Source of the DNA: JBOHCT01 sp050699055
GTDB taxonomy: Bacteria; Actinomycetota; Actinomycetes; Streptosporangiales; JBOHCT01
Direction: 5' to 3'
DNA: 11,915 bases
Assembly: GCA_050699055.1 (NCBI GenBank)
Contig: JBOHCT010000136.1
Coordinates: forward strand, 1 to 11,915
The number at the start of each line of letters is the position of its first letter. Position 1 is the stretch's first letter. Position numbers and translations under genes: made by a program. Below the pieces are notes generated by a model that was not told the origin of the DNA, made no database searches, and worked only from the letters and a program-made list of their open reading frames with translations. Below are positions 6,311-11,915 of the stretch, piece by piece.

Positions 6311-6889
6311 TCAGAGCAGCCGTTCCAGTCGTAGGCGGACAGCGAAGGGCTCGGCCGCGGCGAACGCGCCGCTGACCTCGCCGGTGTCCTGGTAGCCGAA
6401 CTCGCCTGCGAGATGACAGGCCAGCGTCGACGGCGGGGGATCGAGATCCACGATCCAGTAGTGCCCGATGCCGGCGTCGGCGTACTCGCTCCGCTTGGTC
6501 ACGTAGTCGGTGCGTCGCGAGCCCGGTGAGACGATCTCGACGGCGACCAGCACCTCGGACGCCCGCAGCAGCCCGCCCTCCTCGCGCACCCGCTGCCGCG
6601 CAGTGCGCTGCGCAATCACGAGATCGGGGCGGCGGGAGAACCCGGGTCGATCGGATGAGGCCAGCTCCAGGTCCACGTCGACGTCCTGGATCACCTCGAG
6701 GTGCTCCGGGGCCTGGGATCGTAGTTGGACGGCCAGCTCCAGCGACGCGGCGTTGTGGTCCGGCCCAGGGCTCGGCGACATCAGCAGGCGCCCTTCGACA
6801 AGCTCGGTGTAGCCAGAGTCGGTCTCGCCGAGCGCCGCGTACTCAGCGATCGTCAGCAGGCGGACAGGAGGTTGGGGAACGGCCGTCAC
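6311..6889 (-). CDS. Uma2 family (DUF820) putative restriction-like endonuclease
   Basis: The 192-residue protein has the Uma2/DUF820 pattern of the PD-(D/E)XK nuclease fold. Visible core residues are E32 in ELVEGRL, D89 in RRPDLVI, E118 in VAVEIVSPGS and K132 in YVTKRSEYADAGIGHYWIVD. All the expected catalytic positions are present, so the gene is probably intact. GTG 6889 has GAGGAG about 7 nt upstream. It is a single gene with no methylase or other partner nearby, which is usual for the family. Such genes are numerous in cyanobacteria and actinomycetes and their cellular role is unknown. It points away from the pca operon and is unlikely to belong to it. Confidence 0.85.
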   Translation of the reverse strand: MTAVPQPPVRLLTIAEYAALGETDSGYTELVEGRLLMSPSPGPDHNAASLELAVQLRSQAPEHLEVIQDVDVDLELASSDRPGFSRRPDLVIAQRTARQRVREEGGLLRASEVLVAVEIVSPGSRRTDYVTKRSEYADAGIGHYWIVDLDPPPSTLACHLAGEFGYQDTGEVSGAFAAAEPFAVRLRLERLL

Positions 6890-6922
6890 AGCTTCTCCTC
6901 ACGTCACCGCTCAGTGTGGCAC

Positions 6923-7030
6923 ATGCGATCCATGCGACGCCGGACGGTGGCGGTCTCGCTGACGGTGCCTGAGGCCGAGGCCTTGGCCCGCGTGCTGGCG
7001 GCCACGCCGGTACAGGAGGGACGTCGATGA
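6923..7030 (+). CDS. Small hypothetical ORF, possible remnant
   Basis: A 35-residue frame from ATG 6923 (or ATG 6932) ends in TGA at 7028-7030. After a basic N-terminus it contains SLTVPEAEALARVLAATPV, which looks like a real amphipathic helix. GTG 6914 is an alternative start, and no clear ribosome binding site is present. Its end overlaps the next start as ATGA, as in coupled gene pairs. It is divergent from the Uma2 gene. I do not recognise a family. A partly eroded small regulator or antitoxin-like protein is one guess, but a chance ORF is also possible. Confidence 0.3.
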   Translation: MRSMRRRTVAVSLTVPEAEALARVLAATPVQEGRR

Positions 7031-7080
7031 GACAACGGGTGACACGCCCCGCCCGAGGGAGCGGATGCACGCCGGCCTGA
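7027..7080 (+). pseudogene. Truncated ORF with a strong ribosome binding site
   Basis: ATG 7027 overlaps the preceding stop (ATGA) and has AGGAGGG (7014-7020) 6 nt upstream, one of the best ribosome binding sites in the window. Yet the frame ends after 17 codons (TGA 7078-7080). Such a signal in front of so short a frame suggests that the remainder of a coupled second gene was lost, perhaps at a junction near 7080. No residual similarity can be named. Confidence 0.3.
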
Positions 7081-7123
7081 CGTTGGATGCAAGTGGTACA
7101 CAAACGTCGGATGCCCGGATGCG

Positions 7124-7138
7124 CGGGTTGTTGACCCG
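7124..7138. terminator. Small hairpin beyond the GntR gene stop
   Basis: CGGGT (7124-7128) and ACCCG (7134-7138) form a 5-bp stem with a 5-nt loop, 28 nt beyond the leftward stop of the regulator gene. The stem is short and no T-run follows, so this is a weak candidate. The surrounding 7060-7125 also repeats GGATGC four times. Confidence 0.25.
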
Positions 7139-7165
7139 GGTTCCAAGGGGCCGCGGTGCCCTGGG

Positions 7166-7873
7166 TCAGCGTTCGAGGAGTGTTTGGATGCGGATGTCGC
7201 GTGCGCGGTTCATGTGGTGGCGTGCGCGTTGTTCGGCGGCTTCGGCGTCTTTGTCGTTGATGGCGCGGATGATGGCGTCGTGTTCGTCGAGGGTTTCGGT
7301 TGTTCGGCCGGGGATGTCGAAGGTGGTGCCGGGGAGCCGTCGGACGGCGTGTTCGACCTGGGTGAGGAAGCGCCCGAGGTAGTGGTTGCCGGCGGCGAGT
7401 CGGATCTGGCGGTGGAAGTCGAGGTTGAGGGCGGACAGCCGGGCGGGGCGGTCCTGCGCGGCGCGCATGCGGTGGTGGATGCGTTCGAGGTCGTCGACGA
7501 GGCCTGGGGGGCCGCGGCGGGTGGCGAGGCGGGCGGCGAGGCCTTCGAGGTTGGCCCGCACGACGTAGAGCGCGAGGGTGTCTTCCAGCGACAGGGAGGC
7601 GACGAGGGTTCCCTTGTGGGCGGCCTTGACGACGAGGCCTTCGTCTTCGAGGCGGCGTAGCGCTTCGCGGACGGGGGTGCGGCTGACGGTGAGCTCGCGG
7701 GCGAGTTTCTCTTCGCGCAGCCATGCGGCTGGGGGGAGGGCGCCGTCGAGGATGGCTTCGCGCAGCGCGTCGGTGACGGCGTCGGTGGTGCCGCCGCGGG
7801 TGGGCAGAGTGCCGAGGTAGGTCGCGAGACGGGTGCGGCGGGGGTTTCTGCCCGCTGGTGCACGGTCTGTCAC
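7166..7873 (-). CDS. GntR-family regulator, FadR/FCD subgroup
   Basis: The 235-residue protein joins a winged helix-turn-helix (about 29-92, with EEKLARELTVSRTPVREALRR as the recognition region) to an all-helical FCD effector domain (about 97-225). Likely metal or ligand-binding residues in the FCD domain are N150/D152 and H154 (NLDFH), H198 (DEHDAII) and H219/H220 (ARHHMNRA). FCD regulators usually sense small organic acids and repress the adjacent catabolic gene. The gene diverges from the FAD dehydrogenase, so it most probably controls that gene and perhaps the importer. GTG 7873 has no ribosome binding site; a -10-like TAGGCT ends 8 nt upstream, so a very short leader or leaderless transcript is possible. 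The effector is unknown. Confidence 0.88.
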   Translation of the reverse strand: MTDRAPAGRNPRRTRLATYLGTLPTRGGTTDAVTDALREAILDGALPPAAWLREEKLARELTVSRTPVREALRRLEDEGLVVKAAHKGTLVASLSLEDTLALYVVRANLEGLAARLATRRGPPGLVDDLERIHHRMRAAQDRPARLSALNLDFHRQIRLAAGNHYLGRFLTQVEHAVRRLPGTTFDIPGRTTETLDEHDAIIRAINDKDAEAAEQRARHHMNRARDIRIQTLLER

Positions 7874-7962
7874 GAACGCTCAGCCTATACCCGCTGGCGT
7901 TTGAACCCATGTTGAATGCAATATGGTGGACGTGCTTGGCTGTCGGTGGAGGGAGGCGTGTG
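7874..7962. promoter_or_regulatory. Divergent control region between GntR regulator and FAD dehydrogenase
   Basis: The 89-bp gap holds TTGAATGCAA (7912-7921), a TTG-N4-CAA inverted repeat of the shape often bound by FCD-type GntR regulators. Read leftwards, TATAGG/TAGGCT around 7881-7889 can serve as the -10 of the regulator gene. For the dehydrogenase I could not fix a convincing -35/-10 pair, although CAATAT (7919-7924) overlaps the repeat. GGAGGGAGG (7948-7956) is the dehydrogenase ribosome binding site. Confidence 0.4.
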
Positions 7963-9453
7963 GTGACACGCGCGGGGAAGAGGGTCGTGGTGGTGGGGGC
8001 GGGTAATGCGGCGTTGTGCGCGGCGTTGGCGGCGCGCGAGGCGGGGGCGGAGGTGCTGGTGCTGGAGCGGGCGCCGGAGCGGTTGAGGGGGGGTAATACG
8101 GCGTTTACGGCGGGGTCGATGCGGGTGGCCTACCGGGGGGTGGAGGATCTGCGTCGGCTGATGCCTGACCTGTCGCAGGCGGAAGTCGATCGCAGCGACT
8201 TCGGCTGCTACACGGAGGAGGATTTCCTCGATGACCTGGCGACGGTCACCGAGTACCGCACCGACCCGACGTTGGCGGAGACCCTGGTCAGGAGGAGTTT
8301 CGACACCCTGGGGTGGATGACGGGGCAGGGGGTGCGTTTCGTGCCGATCTATGGTCGGCAGGCGTTCGAGGTCGACGGCCGGTTCCGGTTCTGGGGTGGG
8401 CTGACCGTCGAGGCCTCCGGCGGCGGGCAGGGGCTGGTGGACGCGTTGACCAGGGCGGCGCGGCGCGGTGGTATCGCGATCGAGTACGGGGCGCGGGCGA
8501 CCTCCCTGGTCGAGGACGACGGCAGGGTCCGCGGCGTCGTCGTCCGCCGGAACGGGGCAACCGAGGTCCGCGAGGCGGATGCGGTGGTGCTGGCCTGCGG
8601 CGGGTTTCAGGCCAACGCGGAGTGGCGTACCCGTTACCTCGGGCCGGGGTGGGACCTGGCGAAGGTGCGCGGCACCATGTACGACACCGGCGACGGGATC
8701 CGGATGGCCCTCGATGCGGGCGCCAGCCCGTGCGGCAACTGGTCGGGCTGCCACGCGGTCGGCTGGGAACGCAACGCACCCGAGTTCGGTGACTTGTCTG
8801 TCGGGGACCATTTCCAGAAGCACAGCTACCCGTTCGGCATCATGGTGGGCGACCACGGTCGGCGGTTCGTCGACGAGGGCGCCGACTTCCGTAACTACAC
8901 CTACGCCAAGTACGGCCGCGCGATCCTCGAGCAGCCGCACCAGGCCGCCTGGCAGGTCTTCGACCACACGGTCACGCACCTGCTCCGCGACGAGTACCGG
9001 ATCCGGCAGGTCACCAAGGTCACCGCCGACACCCTCACCGGGCTCGCCGACCAGATGGACGGCGTCGACCCGAAGGCGTTTCTCGCCACGGTGGAGGAGT
9101 TCAACGCCGCCGTGCGCACAGACGTGCCGTTCAACCCCAACACCCGCGACGGCCGCGGCACGACCGGCCTGGACATCCCGAAAAGCAACTGGGCCAACCC
9201 CATCGCCACCCCACCGTTCGAGGCCTACGCCGTCACCTGCGGCATCACCTTCACCTTCGGCGGGCTGCGTATCAACCGCCACGCCCAGGTCCTCACCACT
9301 GAACACCAGCCCATCCCGGGCCTCTACGCCGCGGGCGAGCTGGTCGGCGGCATCTTCTACTTCAACTACCCCGGCGGCAGCGGTCTCACAGGGGGCGCCG
9401 TCTTCGGCCGCATCGCGGGCGCCAACGCCGGGACGGACGCGGCAGCCACGTGA
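7963..9453 (+). CDS. FAD-dependent dehydrogenase, TcuA (tricarballylate dehydrogenase)-like
   Basis: A 496-residue flavoprotein of the FAD-binding-2 (fumarate reductase/succinate dehydrogenase flavoprotein) superfamily. The N-terminal Rossmann motif VVVVGAGNAALCAALAA (about 8-24), E35 ending the second strand, and RGGNTAFT (42-49) are typical of TcuA, which oxidises tricarballylate to cis-aconitate. VVLACGGF (208-215), GRRFVDEG (299-306) and the C-terminal GLYAAGE plus GGSGLTGGAVFGRIAG (471-486) complete the cofactor site. GTG 7963 is chosen because GGGAGG ends 6 nt upstream. The electron-transfer partner TcuB is absent. The first ~200 bases use G-ending codons and the rest C-ending codons. 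Other substrates (dicarboxylates, hydroaromatic acids, 3-ketosteroid-like compounds) remain possible; substrate is unproven. Confidence 0.75.
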   Translation: MTRAGKRVVVVGAGNAALCAALAAREAGAEVLVLERAPERLRGGNTAFTAGSMRVAYRGVEDLRRLMPDLSQAEVDRSDFGCYTEEDFLDDLATVTEYRTDPTLAETLVRRSFDTLGWMTGQGVRFVPIYGRQAFEVDGRFRFWGGLTVEASGGGQGLVDALTRAARRGGIAIEYGARATSLVEDDGRVRGVVVRRNGATEVREADAVVLACGGFQANAEWRTRYLGPGWDLAKVRGTMYDTGDGIRMALDAGASPCGNWSGCHAVGWERNAPEFGDLSVGDHFQKHSYPFGIMVGDHGRRFVDEGADFRNYTYAKYGRAILEQPHQAAWQVFDHTVTHLLRDEYRIRQVTKVTADTLTGLADQMDGVDPKAFLATVEEFNAAVRTDVPFNPNTRDGRGTTGLDIPKSNWANPIATPPFEAYAVTCGITFTFGGLRINRHAQVLTTEHQPIPGLYAAGELVGGIFYFNYPGGSGLTGGAVFGRIAGANAGTDAAAT

Positions 9454-9456
9454 TCA

Positions 9457-9474
9457 CCTCCCCGCCACCGGAGG
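9457..9474 (+). terminator. Short hairpin after the FAD dehydrogenase gene
   Basis: CCTCC (9457-9461) pairs with GGAGG (9470-9474) around an 8-nt loop, 3 nt after the stop codon. No T-run follows. It may act together with the stronger hairpin about 40 nt further on. Confidence 0.35.
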
Positions 9475-9515
9475 GGAACAGCACACCGAACGTGAAAGCG
9501 GCCGCGCCCCAGGAC

Positions 9516-9545
9516 CCCGCGCGGATCGGCGGCCGCCGACGCGGG
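9516..9545 (+). terminator. Strong nested GC stem-loop between dehydrogenase and liv genes
   Basis: CCCGCG (9516-9521) pairs with CGCGGG (9540-9545), and nested inside is the 12-bp palindrome CGGCGGCCGCCG (9527-9538). There is no T-run, but GC-rich hairpins without T-runs are common terminator candidates in actinomycetes. It would separate the dehydrogenase transcript from livG or attenuate read-through into it. Confidence 0.5.
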
Positions 9546-9684
9546 ATCTCGGGGCGCCACGATCTCGATTTGAGTACGACTCCGTAACAACCCCCGCCGC
9601 CGTGCTTGCCAAGCGGGCTCATCGGGTCCTGAATGAGTGTTCATAGACCGACACAGCTCCGCAGCATCACCATGGTCTTTTCCT

Positions 9685-10506
9685 ATGAATGATCATTCGA
9701 CCGCGACCCGGGCACCGACGGCGGGCAGACTCGACGTACGCGGCGTGACGGTCCGCTTCGGCGGCCTGACGGCGCTCGACGACGTCGCGCTGTCTGTCGC
9801 CTCCCACCAGGTGGTCGGCGTGATCGGTCCGAACGGCGCGGGCAAGACCACCCTCCTCAACGTCCTCTGCGGGTTCGTCCGCCCCGAGTCCGGCGCTGTC
9901 GCCTGGGACGGGCGCGAGCTCAGACGGCTGCGCCCGCACCGACTCGCCTCCCTCGGTATCGCCCGCACCCTGCAGGGGCTCGCCCTCTTCCCCGGCCTCA
10001 CCGTCGTCGAGAACGTCATGGTCGGCGCGACCCACCGGGCGCGTGCCGGGTTCGGGTCCGCCCTGTTCGGCCTGCCCCGTTCGGACCGTGACGAGCGCGT
10101 GCTGCGGGAACAGGCGATCGGGGCACTCGGCGAGCTGGACGCCGCCGACCTCGCCGACCGCCTGCCGGGCGAGCTGCCGTACGGCGTGCAGAAGCGGGTG
10201 GCGCTCGCCCGTGCCCTCGTCGCCCGCCCCCGGCTGCTGCTTCTCGACGAGCCGGCCAGCGGGCTCTCCGAAGCGGAGATGGGGGAGTTCGGCACGCTTA
10301 TCGGCCGGCTGCGCGCGCACCTGTCAGTCGTCGTCGTCGAACACCACATGGACCTCGTGATGTCGGTCTGCGACACGGTCGTCGTCCTCGACTTCGGCAA
10401 GGTCATCGCGGACGGCAGCCCGGGTGAGGTGCGTGCGAACCCCGCCGTCACGGCCGCGTACCTCGGGGAGGACGACGGCCCGGGTGGGGAGGCGGCCGAT
10501 GCCTGA
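9685..10506 (+). CDS. livG: Branched-chain amino acid-type ABC transporter, ATP-binding protein LivG
   Basis: One of the two ATPases of an HAAT-family importer. Walker A GPNGAGKT is at 48-55, the Q-loop glutamine is Q97 (RTLQGLALF), the ABC signature region is LPYGVQKRVALARAL (164-178), Walker B with catalytic E is LLLLDEP (D188, E189), and the switch histidine is H220 (VEHH). The signature differs from canonical LSGGQ but this LPYG variant is usual in LivG. The 273-residue length is normal. ATG 9685 has no ribosome binding site; GTG 9637 is in frame but also lacks one, and a 12-bp palindrome covers the ATG region. The gene overlaps livF by 8 nt. The substrate may be an amino acid or an aromatic or other organic acid. 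Confidence 0.88.
   Translation: MNDHSTATRAPTAGRLDVRGVTVRFGGLTALDDVALSVASHQVVGVIGPNGAGKTTLLNVLCGFVRPESGAVAWDGRELRRLRPHRLASLGIARTLQGLALFPGLTVVENVMVGATHRARAGFGSALFGLPRSDRDERVLREQAIGALGELDAADLADRLPGELPYGVQKRVALARALVARPRLLLLDEPASGLSEAEMGEFGTLIGRLRAHLSVVVVEHHMDLVMSVCDTVVVLDFGKVIADGSPGEVRANPAVTAAYLGEDDGPGGEAADA
9687..9698. promoter_or_regulatory. Perfect 12-bp palindrome across the livG start
   Basis: GAATGATCATTC begins at the last base of the livG ATG. A related arm, ATGA-GTGT-TCAT, lies upstream at 9633-9644. In GC-rich DNA an AT-rich perfect palindrome at a start codon without a ribosome binding site is a plausible operator or a translation-control structure. The function is inferred. Confidence 0.35.
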
Positions 10507-11221
10507 TGCCGCCACGCTGCACATCGACGGGCTCGTCGCCGCCTACGGCCCGGTCCGCGCCCTGGACGGCGTGTCGCTCACCGCGGAGGGCGGGAGCATC
10601 ACCGCGGTCCTCGGCGCGAACGGCGCGGGCAAGACCACACTTCTTCGAACGATCAGCGGCTTCGTACGCCCCCTCGCCGGGTACGTGCGGATCTCCGGGA
10701 GAGAGCTCACCGGCCGACCGCCCGAGGACGTCGTCCGCGCGGGTGTCTCCCACGTGCCCGAGGGTCGGGGGGTCATCGCCGAGCTCACCGTCGAGGAGAA
10801 CCTCAGGCTCGGCGCACTGTGGCGCCGGGGCCGCGCGGACAGGGCGACCGCGCTCGCCGAGGCCTACGACCTGTTTCCCCAGCTCGCCGAGCGGCGCGGC
10901 AGGCAGGCGAGCACGCTGTCCGGCGGCGAGCGCCAGATGCTCGTGCTGGGCCGCGCCGTGATGGCCCGGCCGCGGGTGCTCCTCCTGGACGAGCCGTCGC
11001 TCGGGCTCGCACCGAAGATCACCGCCCAGATCATGGCGCTGATCCATGGGCTGCGCGAGCGGCACGGCCTCACCGTGCTGCTCGTGGAGCAGAACGCGCG
11101 CGGCGCGCTCGCCATCGCGGACCGTGGAGTCGTGTTGGCCGGCGGTCGCGTGGTAGCCGCGGCGCAGGCCGCCACCCTCGCGGCCGACGACGATCTCCGC
11201 CACCACTATCTCGGCTTCTGA
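10499..11221 (+). CDS. livF: Branched-chain amino acid-type ABC transporter, ATP-binding protein LivF
   Basis: The second ATPase of the importer. Walker A GANGAGKT is at 39-46, the LivF-typical HVPEGRGVIAELTVEENL is at 85-102, the signature LSGGERQ at 140-146, and Walker B LLLDEPSLGL at 161-170 (D164, E165). The switch position reads VEQN with Q198 in place of histidine, as is usual in LivF. The 240 residues fit the family. ATG 10499 overlaps the livG stop by 8 nt and has GGAGG (10488-10492) 6 nt upstream, so livG and livF are translationally coupled. LivF and LivG form a heterodimer that drives the LivHM membrane channel. Confidence 0.92.
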   Translation: MPDAATLHIDGLVAAYGPVRALDGVSLTAEGGSITAVLGANGAGKTTLLRTISGFVRPLAGYVRISGRELTGRPPEDVVRAGVSHVPEGRGVIAELTVEENLRLGALWRRGRADRATALAEAYDLFPQLAERRGRQASTLSGGERQMLVLGRAVMARPRVLLLDEPSLGLAPKITAQIMALIHGLRERHGLTVLLVEQNARGALAIADRGVVLAGGRVVAAAQAATLAADDDLRHHYLGF

Positions 11222-11249
11222 CGGTTCGGCCAGTGAAGGGAGGCGCGGC

Positions 11250-11915
11250 GTGCGCGAGCTCGTGGCGTTCACGCTCAGCGGGATCAGCTTCGGGATGATC
11301 TACGCGGCGGTGGCCCTCTCCCTTGTGCTCATCTGGCGGGCCACCCGGGTCCTCAACTTCGCCCAGGGCGGGATGGCGATGCTGACGACGTTCATCGCGC
11401 TGACCGCCATTCAGCGGACCGGCTCGTACTGGGAGGGCTTCGTCATCGCGCTGGCCGTGGGCCTCGTGCTCGGCGCGGTCGTCGAGCGCGTGATCATCCG
11501 CCCGGTCGAGGGCGGACCACACCTCAACGCGGTGATCGTCACCCTCGGCCTCCTCGTCTTCCTCGAGGGCCTGGCCGGAATCATCTACGGCGGACAGTTC
11601 CGTTCGTTCCCCGCCGCGTTCTCCATCGGCGGCCTGCACGTCGGCACGGGCCAGATCGCGCTCTCGCGCTTCGATCTGTTCGTCATCGGCTCGGTACTCG
11701 TGGTCGCGGTGCTTCTCGCGGTGCTGTTCCGGTTCACGCCGGTCGGGCTGCGCATGCGGGCGGCGGCGTTCAACGCGGAGGTGGCACGGCTGCTCGGCGT
11801 CCGCGTCGGGCGTGTCCTCACGCTCGGCTGGGCGCTGGCCGGACTCATCGGCTCGCTCGCCGGGCTGCTCGTCTCCCCGGCGACGCTGCTGCATCCGAAC
11901 AGCATGGACCCGATC
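11250..11915 (+). CDS. livH: Branched-chain amino acid-type ABC transporter permease LivH (5' part, cut by right edge)
   Basis: GTG 11250 follows GGGAGG (11238-11243) with 6-nt spacing, 28 nt after livF. The frame is open for 222 codons to the window end. The protein is a multi-spanning membrane protein: hydrophobic segments are seen at about 8-28, 38-53, 63-78, 93-113, 142-160 and 190-210. RVLNFAQGGMAM (33-44) matches the conserved LivH NFAxG region. The cytoplasmic coupling loop GLRMRAAAFNAEVARLLGV (166-184) is the typical site of contact with the ATPases. Roughly three quarters of a usual LivH (about 290 residues) is present. livM and a periplasmic-type binding lipoprotein would be expected downstream. 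Confidence 0.9.
   Translation, partial: MRELVAFTLSGISFGMIYAAVALSLVLIWRATRVLNFAQGGMAMLTTFIALTAIQRTGSYWEGFVIALAVGLVLGAVVERVIIRPVEGGPHLNAVIVTLGLLVFLEGLAGIIYGGQFRSFPAAFSIGGLHVGTGQIALSRFDLFVIGSVLVVAVLLAVLFRFTPVGLRMRAAAFNAEVARLLGVRVGRVLTLGWALAGLIGSLAGLLVSPATLLHPNSMDPI

Noticed and set aside
6311..6889. Uma2 nuclease as part of a defence or restriction system
   Set aside because: No methylase, helicase, toxin-antitoxin or CRISPR components are next to it; stand-alone Uma2 genes are common and their role is unknown.
7885..9306. Leftward ORF of 473 codons opposite the FAD dehydrogenase
   Set aside because: Antisense of a gene with complete FAD motifs; composition dominated by Arg, Pro, Val and Gly, with no recognisable domain.
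9637..9684. Upstream GTG start adding 16 residues to LivG
   Set aside because: No ribosome binding site, and the added residues are not part of the LivG domain. ATG 9685 is kept, although it also lacks a ribosome binding site.
11070..11894. Leftward ORF of 274 codons opposite livF/livH
   Set aside because: The opposite strand carries the LivF C-terminus and a well-formed LivH with its own ribosome binding site; the antisense product is a highly charged low-complexity sequence.

Overview
The window is GC-rich DNA (roughly 70% GC by eye) with strong GC3 bias, many GTG starts preceded by GGAGG-type ribosome binding sites, and overlapping operon genes. This points to an actinomycete, but the genus cannot be fixed from the sequence. 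Most of the window is catabolic: the beta-ketoadipate (protocatechuate) branch on the left and a FAD dehydrogenase beside a branched-chain-amino-acid-type (Liv/HAAT) ABC transporter on the right.

Layout: (1) 1-439: the 5' end of an unidentified leftward gene with a repeat-rich upstream region, then about 270 nt without a convincing gene. (2) 440-6257: an IclR-family regulator (PcaR-like, leftward) diverges from a tight rightward operon pcaI-pcaJ-pcaH-pcaG-pcaB-pcaC. The divergent promoter region holds a 6-5-6 inverted repeat just downstream of a good sigma-70-like promoter. The operon opens protocatechuate (PcaHG), cycloisomerises the product (PcaB), decarboxylates it (PcaC), and activates 3-oxoadipate with CoA (PcaIJ). 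The enol-lactonase (pcaD, or a fused pcaL) and the thiolase (pcaF) are not in the window. (3) 6258-7165: a leftward Uma2-family nuclease and two tiny coupled ORFs that look like the remains of a gene pair. (4) 7166-9453: a GntR/FCD regulator (leftward) diverges from a TcuA-like FAD dehydrogenase. (5) 9685-11915: livG, livF and the 5' part of livH of an HAAT-type ABC importer. The right edge cuts livH, so livM and the substrate-binding protein are expected beyond it.

Within the pca operon the sequence carries three distinctive non-coding structures: a perfect 19-bp tandem duplication over the pcaJ stop codon, an about 80-nt spacer between pcaH and pcaG flanked by similar sequences, and a 60-nt near-perfect palindrome that overlaps the pcaB stop codon.

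How the parts may work together: regulator plus enzymes form a textbook protocatechuate module. The right-hand regulator/dehydrogenase/importer set looks like a second catabolic unit for an unidentified organic acid. A link between the two is possible but rests only on proximity. No clearly new system (defence, CRISPR, RNA gene) was found. The most unusual items are the palindromic insertions, the split pca pathway and the orphan TcuA-like enzyme without TcuB.
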